DNA of 64,000 nucleotides from Orthonyx spaldingii. Its lineage: Eukaryota > Chordata > Aves > Passeriformes > Orthonychidae. Below, piece by piece: positions 11,201 through 22,792 of the stretch; positions within the stretch are counted from its first letter, which is position 1, and every line of letters begins with the position of its first letter. The position numbers and the translations under genes are program-made. The stretch spans positions 4,097,503 through 4,161,502 of the forward strand of contig VZTJ01004286.1 in assembly GCA_013397795.1 (NCBI GenBank), read 5' to 3'. Under the pieces are notes generated by a model, which was not told where the DNA came from, did not search any database, and saw only the letters and a program-made list of their open reading frames with translations.

Positions 11201-14200
11201 GAAATAGGTAAAAAAAAAAGGAAAACATCTGCCTAGTAATTTGAAAATAGAGATGACCTGTTAATTTCATATGTAACTATATAAGCATGTTAAAATGTGA
11301 GTCCTAAAATATGGACAAATGTGGTCTGAAGCTAAAGTCAGATCACTGCATACTAGCTGCAGTATAAGTAGATTATATGTGATTATTTAAATTATTAGAA
11401 TGATCTGAGTAAGTAGAAAAAACTTGACAAGTGTCAGGATGGGGCCATTTTTCTAGAAATTATTCAAATCTTTATTATTTAAAGCCTTTTTACGAATTTA
11501 CAACTCCAGAGCTTCTCATCCTTGTGCCCTCCCTCCCTTTCTGTCTGTGTTGGAAGTGATTTGAGGAATTGCAGGGGTGGGATTAAATTTCAGTTTCATT
11601 GTGAGAGCTGAGTTTCTTGGGCTGGAAGTTTTGGTCAGGATGGGGTGGGTGGGGTTTGGTCCCTGCCAGGGCCAGGTAGATTTGTGCAGACCATGGCACA
11701 GCTCACACCGACTGCCAGGCAGGAAGTTCTGTAAAAGTTCATTCCAGGGTGTGTAAATACAAACTCTTCTGATAATATAGCACATAAGAAATTGTGAAGA
11801 TAATTAGAACACTACATGAATGTTTCAATACAGGATTATTTAACCTTTTTTAGCTTTATAGGTTGTTTTTTAATTGAGCAGCTTGTTGAAGGTACTGGGT
11901 CTGGCTGGAATGGTGTTGGCTTTCTCTGTAGCAACCTTCATGGGCCTGTGCTTTGGATTTGTGGCTAAAACTGTGGGTAACACACCAATGTTCTGGCTGC
12001 TGCAATAAAAACTGGGATAGAAGGAGGAGAAAGAGGGTTTGGCATCCAAGGTGGAGGTTGTTCAGAGGCTGGCTGGGCAGTTGTGTGAGGGAGGGACTGA
12101 TCCATGTCCTTTGCTTCACTTGTATTTTTCTCTTTCCTTCACCTGTTAAACCAACTTTATCTTGATCCAGGAGCTTTCTTCCTCTTGTCCCTTCCGTCCC
12201 CTGGGGATGATGCTGAGGGAGTGGCTCTGTGGGTGCTTGGCAGCTGCCTGGGGTCAGCCAACCACAGCCTACCCAAAACCCCACATCCCAAGGCTGTTCT
12301 AATACAGTGAAATTACGAATCCACTCCTTAGCTATGAAGCTATTGTAAATACATGATGAGACACCTTTCACTTGAAATTAAGAGCAACTTTGCAGGGAAC
12401 AAAAAGTATCACCAGGGATTTTGAGTAAAGAGTAATTCCAAAAATATTTCTTGAGACACACAGAACAAGAATTGCTTTCCAAATACAAAATACACAGAAG
12501 TTTTAAAGACTATATATTCTGATGCACCTAAGTGAATTTTGTTTGCCACTACAAAGAGGATGACATTGTCTTGTTACTGGGAGCAGCTTTGCCTGCTTCT
12601 GTAATAAAGATTTGTGATGACTGAAGAAAGTTCTGTCCTTGAAACACCAGCACACTGTTCCATTTAATTTTGAAATAAAGTATTGGCAGGTGCTTGTTCT
12701 ATATAGACACGTTATTACAAAAGGCTCCTACAACCTTTTGGGAATCCTGGTTTCTGCTTTCTGTTTCTCTCAAGCTTGTTTAGCAGGGTTCTGGAAACTC
12801 AGCAGAGCTTTTAGATGGTTCTGTAAAGTGATTTTCTTTTAATTTCATTGCTGTTTTGACCACAATGGTAAATTGGAGATCAAAGAAAATTCTGTGGCTT
12901 GCATCACCCTGCATCTCTGCCAAAGACACCCCATTTCTCAGTACCCCAGTTTCTCTGCTGTGTCTGTATTACTGGTGTAAATGACATTTCTCTGAGGAGT
13001 GTTTATGAAAATGTATCCATGTTTCAATTACCAATTTATTTTCTCTTCTTTAGGCAGAGCCACAGCAGAACCTGGAGTTATCACAGTGGTATCCAGTTAT
13101 AAAGCAAGAAGCAGAAACTGATCCTCAACCACCTTCCTTTTTCCATCCCAGGTAACTGAGTTTCCTGTGTAGAACTATAAGCATTGTTAAGTATTTAAAT
13201 ACTTTTGGCTATTTAAGGATAGGTAAAACTGAAAAAAAAAGTATTTGCAGCCTGAACTGTTAGGAAAACTCTTAAGGTATCACACAGGAATGGTTGAATC
13301 CTAACTTTTAATGCATTTCTTAGTATAAATACTAATGAACTGCTTACAAATTTTTTTGGTGTAGGACTCAAGCTGTGACCTGTGAGTGTTCTTCAGCAGG
13401 CAATACAATTGAAATGTAATTAAAATTTCCCCTTTCTTAATAGAAAGGACAGAGGTAGTTTTTGATCTTTCGTATTATAATACAATGCATGCACATGGAA
13501 AGCTGCACAGAGCCTATTTACCATGAGGACAACTTAATTTCCTTGCAGAAAAGACTTCCAAGAGGTTCTTGAAGGCTTTCTTCCACAGGGGAACAAGGGC
13601 TGCAGCTGAATTGTCTGTGGACTGGTTTCCTGCTTTGAGAAACCAAGTATATTTCCTTGACTTCATACCCAGTTTGTCACCTGCATCAGCGGGGGAAACA
13701 GTTTTTCTTGATGTTCCTCTTGCCCTCACCCCCTGTGGTTACACAGGTCCTGAATTTGGGTCAGAGCAGACCCTTTTTGGTGCACACACATCACACTGGT
13801 TCCCACGCAAACACAGGAGTGGAGGAACTTCTGTGATGGGCCCTCGTGTTCTGTTTCTGCTGGTGCCTTCCCTCAGAACCAGGAGAAGGGGAAGTGTTGA
13901 GGGCAGCAGTTGAACTCCAGTGATGCTGGTGATCTTGGCATTGTCCTGGACACACCTGGGGCTCTCTTCCCTCTGTGCTAGGCTGAGTGGTGAGGTTAGG
14001 GTGGGACACAGGGATGCTCCCGGGAGTCCAGGAGCTGTGAAAATCCAAAGGGACAGCTCAGTGTACGCGGGAAAGAAGGTCCAGCACTGGTCTCAGACAT
14101 GTCCCAGGACTGCCAGAACACAGCTTTGCTGCTTCACAAGTGCTCATTCCCACTTCACTGAGCACTTCCCCATCCTCCATTGCTAGTATAAGGATTATGA

Positions 14201-17200
14201 AAATGCTGGAGAGTCTGGATTCAGTGGCATTCTAATTTCACTCTTTGCATTTAAATGAAGTCTTCATATGATTTTCTGTAATTTTTTTCAATCAGCTGTG
14301 CTTGGAAAATCCACTTGTATGATAGCCTCAAAACCTTATCTAGATAATCTACTCAGTAAAGATTAAGTGGGTTATCGGGCTTTCCTTTTGCATAGGAAAA
14401 ATTTAAAAAGGACATGGTTATTTTTCATTGATGCTTTCACAGTTTGAACTTATGTTAAATTAAACTTACTGCTCTCAACCAGCCATCATTTATTATGTCT
14501 TACCTTTCACTATGAATTTTACTTTTTTGCTGTTTCAGTTACTACCTTTATATGTGTGATAAAGTGGTTGCCCCGAATGTATCTCTTGCATCTCAATATA
14601 AGGATGTTGCAAAAACCACAGTAAAAGCTTCAGAAGTTAATAAATCTTCACCTGGGCAGTCAGAGAAGAAGCTCAGTAGTGGAAAGCACAAAAAAGCTGC
14701 CTCCTATCCAGAGCTTTCTCTCGAAGAACAGGAAAAAATTGACTTGAAAACTGGTGTGGAGCAGCCACATAAACGTTTAGGTGAGTAGTGAAAATTACAT
14801 TGAAGTCGTTGATTTTTATACCACAGAATTTTGAAAAGCTTAACACTGAGCTGGAATTCACTTCAGGTTTCCAGAAATTCCCTCCACCTTTTTATAATCT
14901 CAGTTTTCTTTGCATTTTTTGTCACTCTGGAAGTTGAGCTTTCTGTGATTATTGTTCTCTGTTCTTTTCTGTGTAGATCCTCCTGTGCCAACTCGCTCTG
15001 CCAGAGGTGGAAAATCTGAGCGTGTTTCTTCCAAAACCACCAGAGACTCTGGCCGCACTGAGGGAGCTGCTGATGCACGAACCTTGTCCCCCACCCTCAT
15101 GAAAGACATCAGCTGTGAGGATGACAAGGGGAGGATCATGGAAGAAGTAATGAAAACCTACATCAAGCAGCAGGAAAAACTCAACACGATTTTGCGGAGG
15201 AAACAGCAGCTCCAAATGGTACCGTGGCAGTCTGAGTGCATTTCCTCTCGGGCAGCAGGGAGCTGGTGGGGGCTTGCTGGCTCCACTGTCAACATCACAG
15301 ATTGCATTCATTTAGAAACACCAAAGCACACAGATCATCTTTCCCTCAGCTTAAATCCAGACACCAAATCTTCCATATCCCTTACGCTCGTGAATTTTGA
15401 CCCCACTTAATAATTGGTGTCTCTTCACTTTGAAGCTGCTGGGTTCAAGCAACTCCTGCTTTTGCTGTATCTTCTGAAATTTCTCAGTTTTCACGTTTTT
15501 AAAGATGCAGATATCATTATTCTAGGAATGGTCTCATCACTGCCCTGTATAAAAAAGAACACCACCTTCCTATTCCCGTTTGCTAAGCCTTGCTTTTAGG
15601 GATTTTATTTTTAGTCTTTTTCTTTAATAATGGATGATTTTAGGGGCTGGTGTTCATTTGTGACATTCTATTTTCTGGATTCAGTTAAATACTGTCTTTG
15701 CTTCTTGCATTCATGGAACAGACCCAATATTTTAATTTATTTTAATTTAAATGTTGATCTCTGAATCTAGGAGCTCAGGTAGGGCCCTAGAGCTGCTGCT
15801 TTAAAGTTCTTCTGCTTTAGATAGGAGATAAAGCTTGTAGATAAGTTTAAAAAAATTACAAGTTTAAAAATATCAAAATGCCAGTGGACAAAGAAATCAA
15901 ACACTTGATTTTGTTTTCTGATTCTGCACTTCTTTGCATCTTCAAAGTATATTTTAGTGAGTCAGTGCTGCTGCTTCCTGAGATTCACTCTGGAAGTTGC
16001 AAATTTGTTGCTGGAAGCTCCATGTACTTGGAAATATAAGTAATTTCTTAAAAATTAGATATTTGTTACAGAATTTCAGGCTGTCATTGATAAGTAGATA
16101 AATACCATTATCAGGCTGTTGTTACTGGTAGTTACAAATGGTCTTTTTGGCCTCATTGGTTCCAGATACACTTTTAAATTCAGTGGTTTTTTACTTGTCT
16201 GGTGTTAGAAGGAAGGAGTATGTGATCTTGATCTTTCTTTACAGGAAGTGGAAATGTTAAGTAACTCTAAAGCTATGAAGGAACTGACTGAAGAGCAGCA
16301 GAATTTACAAAAAGAACTCGAATGTTTGCAAGCAGAGCATGCACAAAGAATGGAAGAATTTTATTTTGAGCAGAGAGACTTGGAGAAGAAACTGGACCAA
16401 GTGATGAAGCAAAAATGTAGCTGTGACTCCAATTTGGAAAAAGATAAAGAAGCTGAATATGCAGCACAGGTGAGAAGGGAAGGTTGATTTAAAAAAAAAA
16501 CGTATTTAGTGTATCAGGAAATTGTGAAGTTGTTGTTCTGCCACCTTAAGGTTTCGTTTTCTCTGTGTATTCTGACACCACAAATACCAAAATAGGTCAC
16601 AGTGATAACAATATTTATTTCCCTGTTCCTTGATTGAAACTGAGGTAGAATGTAACTTACAGAAACCTACGATGTTATTGATGAAATATTAAACATTAAG
16701 TCTGTTACCTCCTCATTTAAAACAAATTCTGTTTTTAATGTGTGTGGGCTTGCCCATGATACAGACTTAAATATTATCATTATTTTATGTGAAAAAAAAA
16801 AAAAAAAAAGAGAATCCAAACCTCTGAACCATCTTTTTGTCAGATTAGCAGCATACCTTGCTGCTCTTCCTGTTCCTTGGTGGTGGAACCTTCTACAGTA
16901 TCTGATGAGCCCCTTCTGGGCTCTACTAAAGCATTTGACCAAGAGTTCTCTTGGAAATGAAAATCATATTAGTGTGTCTCATTCCTCCTTCTTGGATTCA
17001 TATGTCAAAACCTATGGAGATGGTTTTTCCTCACACTTTCCTTTTATCTTTTACTATTCCTTCTTTATGTTGGAGGTTATTCCAATGGGAAAAAATATAG
17101 TTAATGCCAAAGGGAACCTTGGAATACCCCTTTTAAAAATGAGCTGTAATTATGATTAAACTTTTTATTTTGCACCATAGCACAGAAAACTAATCTTAAC

Positions 17201-19462
17201 AGACTCAATTTTAAAGTGAACAAAATCCAAAACTTGAGCTCAATAAAGCTCTGTGGTCCTTTGTTCACGACTGTGTGTATTTCCTGTTCTTACTGACTCA
17301 AACTGAGAAACAGGCAGTACTTGAGAGACAGGTTTTGGTATTTCTGGTGAGCAGGGCAGAGACTCGCATCGTAAATCCTTCTCATGAATTTAATTTCATG
17401 ACATCCCACTCCACTGATTCCTGGCCTTTGCTGCCAGAAATAATCCTCTCTGACTAAGGTCTGATTTACCAAACATCTGGTACAAGCCCTATTAGTGCAA
17501 GTAACAACATGTTCTAATTTATGAAGATCATCGTGTACAGCACGTTTTATATGGCTTGTGCAGCTTGCTTCCTTTAGAGGGTGAAAACTGTGGATTGTTC
17601 CCCAAGGAGGTTGGTTGAGTGTTTCTTTTGAAGTTAGACTTTGAAAACGAAATGCATTCCTTGTGTAAAAGTTTACTCTGTTATTACCTCTGTGGTAGAT
17701 CTGTTCACAACGTATAATTTGAACCTTTTTTTCCATTTATCACAACTTGTGGTAGATTCTGATTCCAAGAAGCACCAGAGTTAAACAGAGGTCTTGGGGA
17801 CAGGGAGCTTCCCCAAGCTGTGTATACAGCATTTTTAAAAAGCCTTAATCTGATGTGTTCTTGAAGCAGTTGCCCAGGCTGCCTTTTCTGTCTGAGAACT
17901 GTGGACTGGGAGGAACCCTCCTTCTGCATTAAACAGAATCAATAATTTGGTATTTGCAACTTGCTTAAAAGTCTCTTCTCCTTTCTAGGCCTGTCTGAAG
18001 ACACACTGTCTCCTCCCCCCTTTTTGACTTCTTTATTGAAACAGTTGCTTCACCCTGTCAGTCACAGTAGGGCAGAATAACCAGTACTGGAGCCTTTCCT
18101 TAGAGCTGGAAACCAAAACTGAGCCAGAGGCATGCTGCAGCATGCAGGCAGTGGGCACTGTTGCACTGCAGCACTTCACTGCATCCCTTGTGCAGTCAGG
18201 ACTTGCATTAACAGCCTGTTGCTGCCCAAGAACTGCTGAAGTATTTCTGATGAAAGAACTGGAGATGAAATGTGCTGTTCCCCTGAAATCAGCACAGTGG
18301 CTGATTTTAGATGCACTTTGCCCAGTACATTTTGTAGCAGTTGGTGAACACCAGTGACACCCTGTATATTCCTGCTTTTTCATTCTCATGAGCTGTCTTC
18401 CTCATTTTCAGTGAGATGGATGCTTAGTGATGATTTGCATCAGATAGAAACCTATCATTATAAAGGCAGATGGATTTTTTTTAAATGAGGTGAGATCTTT
18501 TCTAAGAAATAACCCCATAAATCAATGGGAGAGAAGATAACTGGTGTCCAGTCTCCTCCCTGTTTTAACTGCTGGTAGTATACTATAAGCAGTAAGTAAC
18601 TTCTACACACTTGAGAAGATGTTTCCAGATGTCGCTGCAAATAATTTTGGTGCCATTCTAGCAAATTGGAGCCTTGCTGTATTCCAGAGAGGAAAAAAAT
18701 GCTTGATTTCCATGTTTAAACACAAAATATTTCACAAAAACATTCGTGTGGACTCAGGTTTATATTTGAACACACACACTCATACACACACAGATGGTTA
18801 TGCTCAAGATTTTCTGAATGTTTCATTTATACTAAGGAGTGTCAGAAAACAGTGTTGATGGTTTTGTTTCTTCTAGAAATGCATTCAGGCCTTAAAATAA
18901 AGAAGTAAAATTTTGTCAGGTAAGAGAAATGAACCTGGGAAATGAAAAAATGCAGTTTATTCTGGGATTTGTGACACATCCAATGCAGACATCATCACCA
19001 TTTTTCCCAACAGATTCTGTGTATTATTGACAGTCTGGTGTGACAGTTCACATAACTACAATTTAAATGCATTTTAAAATTATATTTTCTCATTTTTTTA
19101 ATTACAGTATGATGTTTGTGCAACTTTGGTCATTGACATTGTTTGCTAATGGTGTAGTAGGTAAGTGCATAATTCTTGATGACTGCATAATTCTGGTGGA
19201 GTGAAATACTTGGATGCATAGAGTGGCCACCTTTGACCTCTTGATGTTTTAAATAAGTTTGCAAAAATTGACTCTGCCTTCTGTCTCTCCTGTTTCACAG
19301 CTGGCAGAGTTGAGGCAGAGGCTGGATCATGCAGAGGCAGACAGACAAGAGCTCCAGGATGAACTGAGACAGGAACGAGAGGCCCGGGAAAAACTAGAGA
19401 TGATGATAAAAGAATTGAAGCTACAGATCCTGAAATCTTCAAAAAATGGGAAAGGAAAATAG
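7154..19462 (+). CDS. SKIL: SKIL (SnoN) SMAD co-repressor, six coding exons
   Basis: Joining 7154-8260, 13054-13151, 14539-14780, 14977-15218, 16245-16469 and 19301-19462 gives an unbroken 691-aa protein (human 684 aa from memory). SnoN is a nuclear proto-oncoprotein that binds SMAD2/3 and SMAD4, recruits NCoR/HDAC and shuts down TGF-beta target genes; it is itself a TGF-beta target. Visible parts in order: N-terminal R-SMAD-binding stretch (about 94-117), Ski/Sno/Dac homology domain (about 145-245), Cys/His-rich SAND-like SMAD4-binding domain (about 265-360), a diverged linker, and a C-terminal coiled coil (about 535-691). An APC/C destruction box RxxLxxxxN lies at 167-175. Two SUMO consensus sites, IKKE at 52-55 and IKQE at 385-388, match the known human sites. 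The start has a good context (gcgATGg). The least conserved part is the exon 3-4 linker. Identification is certain. Confidence 0.98.
9948..10108 (-). mobile_element. CR1 LINE 3' fragment, antisense
   Basis: Begins with the CR1 terminal repeat read in reverse (cacagaatcacagaatgg) and continues through 'gagcagggacaccttccact' to 'gatggggcagccacaacctc'. About 160 bases, intronic in SKIL. Confidence 0.95.
10993..11022. repeat. CA/TA microsatellite
   Basis: A run of (ac)n followed by (at)n in the first SKIL coding intron. Confidence 0.9.
13054..13151 (+). CDS. SKIL: SKIL coding exon 2 (residues 370-402)
   Basis: A 98-base exon encoding the segment with QWYPVIKQE, which holds the second SUMO site (K386). 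It ends cccag|gtaact and splits the Ser402 codon with the next exon. A second AG four bases downstream of the acceptor would shift the frame, so the first AG is used. Confidence 0.95.
13152..14538 (+). other. SKIL intron 2 (coding)
   Basis: GT-AG intron of 1.39 kb. Its middle (about 13560-14180) is richer in G and C than the flanks. No domain was recognised in the open frames there. Confidence 0.85.
14539..14780 (+). CDS. SKIL: SKIL coding exon 3 (residues 402-483)
   Basis: Encodes the conserved YYLYMCDKVVAPNVSL stretch and a Ser/Lys-rich linker ending SLEEQEKIDLKTGVEQ. In human, the SnoN/SnoN2 alternative splice affects this exon; whether the bird uses an internal donor cannot be decided here. 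Ends ttag|gtgagt. Confidence 0.96.
14977..15218 (+). CDS. SKIL: SKIL coding exon 4 (residues 483-563)
   Basis: The first half (PPVPTRSARGGKSERV and onward) shows little likeness to the human linker. The second half (ISCEDDKGRIMEEVMKTYIK) is strongly conserved and begins the coiled coil. The donor atg|gtaccg is weak: only the GT and the +3 A fit the consensus. Read-through stays open to a stop ending at 15410. Confidence 0.95.
15219..16244 (+). other. SKIL intron 4 (coding)
   Basis: GT-AG intron of 1.0 kb, AT-rich. The first 190 bases are open in frame with exon 4; otherwise nothing was recognised. Confidence 0.85.
16245..16469 (+). CDS. SKIL: SKIL coding exon 5 (residues 564-638)
   Basis: A 75-codon exon in phase 0 at both ends encoding heptad-rich coiled coil (EVEMLSNSKAMKELTEEQQN onward). 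This region mediates homo- and hetero-oligomers with SKI. Acceptor ctttacag, donor cag|gtgaga. Confidence 0.98.
16470..19300 (+). other. SKIL intron 5 (coding)
   Basis: GT-AG intron of 2.8 kb. It holds a 20-base A tract near 16790-16809 and a CA-rich microsatellite near 18770-18793. No exon or RNA gene was recognised. Confidence 0.85.
19301..19462 (+). CDS. SKIL: SKIL last coding exon (residues 639-691, stop)
   Basis: Encodes the end of the coiled coil, nearly identical to human (LAELRQRLDHAEADRQELQD onward), ending KSSKNGKGK and a TAG at 19460-19462. The last residues differ from the human terminus and give a slightly more basic tail. Confidence 0.98.
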   Translation: MAELRQRLDHAEADRQELQDELRQEREAREKLEMMIKELKLQILKSSKNGKGK

Positions 19463-20127
19463 AAATTGGAAGAGGAAGCATGACTGTGTCCTTCAAACAG
19501 GGTGTTTTGATTTTAATGATTGTGAAAAATTTTTGTTTGCTGAGAAAAAGTGTTCTCTATGGATTTCTATTTCCCAGACAGGTCCAGATGAAGATATACG
19601 TAGATATAAATAAATAGAGATAGATAGACATTTTTAGATTTTCCTAACCAATGAAAATCTGCATTGATTTGTACTGGTGTTTTTCTCAAACAATGAAAAA
19701 TACGAAACTCTTGATTTAGAGTGACCAGTTGCTGTCTATTTCTAATGCAGTCTTAAAGGACTCTATACCTTTTAACATTGTCTGTTAAAACATATGTGGG
19801 TATCTTTATTTTGCTATCAATTGCACATCCAGTTATGAAAGTACATTAAAAACATCCTGAATTCTTCAAGGTCTAAAATAGTTTGGGTTTCAGTGAGAAT
19901 TAAATAATTCAGTGAGAAAAGTAAAGGCAGCTTTTTGTCTGTAAGGCAGAGCTCAAAATTGCCACAACTGATTGATGATGGAGCATCAAAAGTGATTTAC
20001 CAGCATGAGTTTTTCCCATAATTTCATTGTGTGAAGTCAGCTGATCTTTTCAGTATTGTCTGTTTAACAACTCATTATCAATCTAAGGAGTGTTAGAGCC
20101 AGCACTTGCTTGCTCTGCTGGACATTA

Positions 20128-20157
20128 GGGTTTTTTGGGGTTTTTTGGGGTTTTTTG
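20128..20157. repeat. three-unit ggggtttttt tract
   Basis: Three near-identical decamers of G3-4 followed by T6 in the SKIL 3'UTR. It resembles a telomere-like or G-tract sequence but has too few units for either. Confidence 0.85.
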
Positions 20158-21190
20158 TGAATTAAAAAATTTGCAATTGCAATGGAATCTTGGGAAGTTA
20201 AAAGTTCACAAGTTTTCTTCAGATTTTTTTTCTCTATAGTACATATGAAAGAAACATTAATAAAAGGCTTAAAGGTGGGGCATTTCCTTCTAGAAACTGA
20301 GAAAGCTTAACTTTTTCAGCTACTAATGCTTTCAAGAAAAATAATATTTATTAAGAAATATGTATTAATTTCTTTAGTACCCTAAGCCTCCACACTTTGA
20401 GCTTCTTGCCAACTTGTGGATTTTTCTTTCATTGCATAGAACAGGCCTTAACTGACATGGTGGTCATAGCTTAAAATATAAAATTCTGAGGTATGGCACT
20501 TTGAAAAGTCATTTTGATAGTCTCTGTATTTGAATGGCATGGTAGGATTACCATGAATTAAGAAAATACAGCATGTTTAAGCTATAACATTGGGAAATGT
20601 GTAATTGTACAGAATTACTGTTTTATGTATATATATAACGTTTGAGTACTTCTGAAGTGTGGTTCCTAGTGGGTTAAATGCATGGCTACAAAGTTGGATG
20701 AAGAAAAATGTTTTTGCACTTCTCTCCAAAAAGTTGGATACAGCTGGCAGATGTCAGCTGATCATGTCAATGATAGGAATATTTTAGTAATTCTACTATT
20801 TCACTACATAATTTTAACTAGTGCTTTAGCTTCTGGTTTAGAGGTACTTAGGTTTAATATTCTCATAATAATTCAGTTAATTTTGGATGAAACCACTACT
20901 AAAAGCCTACATTGATTTTTTTTTTTTCCCCTTGACTTGTAAAACTGAAAACTCCTGTTCTTTTTTGTTTCTCTGTTAGTGGTGTAAAAAACCTGAATAT
21001 CACAGTGAAAGATAAAATTGCACATATCTTTGAATTGAATGAGAAATGAGGTGGAAAATTAAATGGCACGGAGTCATAGGATGATTTTTTTAATAACGGT
21101 ACAGTTTTTGTTTATGAACTCTGTCGTATTTACACTGACAAGTAAAACAGGTTAGATGAAAAAAAAATCAATTTTCTTTGTCAGTGGTGA

Positions 21191-21252
21191 GAATCATAGG
21201 ATGGTTTGGGTTGGAAGGGATCTTAAAGATCATCTAGTTCCACCCCCTGCCA
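21191..21252 (-). mobile_element. CR1 LINE 3' remnant, antisense
   Basis: About 62 bases match the reversed CR1 tail (gaatcataggatggtttggg, then 'cttaaagatcatctagttcc'). It lies inside the SKIL 3'UTR. Confidence 0.92.
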
Positions 21253-22786
21253 GAAAAGAAGACCAGGATTATATTTTTCTCTTCTTCAGCTCTCATCCCC
21301 AAATTTTTGCTTTAAAAAAAATAACAACAACAACAACAAAAAAAACAAACTAAAAAGGAAAAGGCCTGTCTTTGCAGCTTGGTTTGGAGGGAAAGGTGCA
21401 GACTGAATGGTTCTGGTTGTGTGTGCACCACTCGCTGTAAAAACACCGAGAATGTTTTGTTGTCCGACCACCAGACCTGTGGGTACAGGGAGAGGGGGCA
21501 GGAGTATTGCTGGAGGTGTGATGGCTGGGGAGCAGAGCTCGGGGTTGCCCAGTGTGATTGGCAGATCCTGTGCTGGATGAGCTGGGAAGCTGGGAAGTTC
21601 CACCTGGCATGGAGAGAATCCCTCTGTGTTGCTTCTCTCAGTGTTGTGGGGCGGGTTTGGGCTGTCGGTCAGGCACAGCTCGTTCACACATCTGCAGTCA
21701 CTGATGCACCACAGTGTTTATAGCTTAGCTGCTGAATGTTTGGGATCCTCCTGGGATCGTTGTGTCAGTGGGATAGTGAATATTCCCTTTCCATTCGGGT
21801 CTTGTCTGTGTTCTGTGACTTTTGCTCAGATGTCCCCCTTGGCCAGCAGTTGTTCAGCAGTGGCAGTGCAGGGCTGGTGTAGCCCAGGTTCCTGTGCCTC
21901 AGCCAGCACTTGGGTCACTGCTGGAGGCTCTTAAAATGCTGCTGGCCATCCTTTGTACCAATGTTTTCACTCCTGCAAGAACTCCAGCAGCTGTAGGAAG
22001 TTTTACCAATTCCAATTGCAGATAAGGCCTCCTAATCGTTTTTGAACATCTGGCTGATAAAGCTAATGGAACATTTATTATAATGACCTTAAAAGTAGCT
22101 TTGTAAATATTTCATTTAGTTAATCTGAAGTTAGAATGCATTTTAAATTATTGTAATCCTCTTTAAAATTCTTAAATACTGCTTTCAGGCTCTTGACGGA
22201 ACATAAACAATTTTCATATGTGTAGACTTAATTTTATACTGATTTTAAGTAATAATGTATACATAAATGTGCCATAGACCTTTGTGTGCTCTCAGTCTTT
22301 GAAAGATAGTTTTTTAGTCAATTGTAAATAATGCTCTTAAGTTTTAGAACAAATATATGTTGACCTTTTTTTCGCTCCCTTATCCTAATTCTATTGAATG
22401 GTTCATTTTACAGCCTGACATAGGAACTTTGGACTGCACACTTGAGGGCCCTCACTTAAGTGTGCACACTTAATGGTAGAGACTAAATCAGTCATTAGGT
22501 CTTTGCTTTTAGTCATAGCATGCTCATTTTATTGTTACTTGGTTTGCCTTCAGTCATTGCTTGCTGATCTTTTCAGGAAAGTTATTTTCCCAGATAGTTG
22601 TGACATGAAGCCTGTAGAACGAAGTCCTAAAATTGTCTATAATTTGAAAGTTGCTTTATTAAGCACCTGCACCAAGATGGAAGTTGCCTAGTGCACCTTT
22701 TGAATAAGTAGAATTCAAGGTGAATACCTGATTTGCTCGTATACTTTTTAAAAAGAGAACTGTAATGTGCTTTGTATACTTTAATC

Positions 22787-22792
22787 AATAAA
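22787..22792 (+). terminator. alternative polyadenylation signal AATAAA
   Basis: Canonical hexamer (tcaataaaatataag) within the SKIL 3'UTR; a possible intermediate 3' end. Confidence 0.4.

Larger units (their letters stand above)
8261..13053 (+). other. SKIL intron after coding exon 1
   Basis: A 4.8-kb GT-AG intron. It contains one antisense CR1 fragment (9948-10108) and a CA/TA microsatellite near 10993-11022. No conserved open frame was recognised. The acceptor is a clear pyrimidine tract ending ttctctTctttag. Confidence 0.85.

Noticed and set aside
13054..13057. Tandem acceptor (ag|gcag) at SKIL exon 2
   Set aside because: Use of the second AG would remove four bases and break the reading frame.
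20128..20157. Interstitial telomere repeat
   Set aside because: The units are G3-4T6, not TTAGGG, and only three are present.
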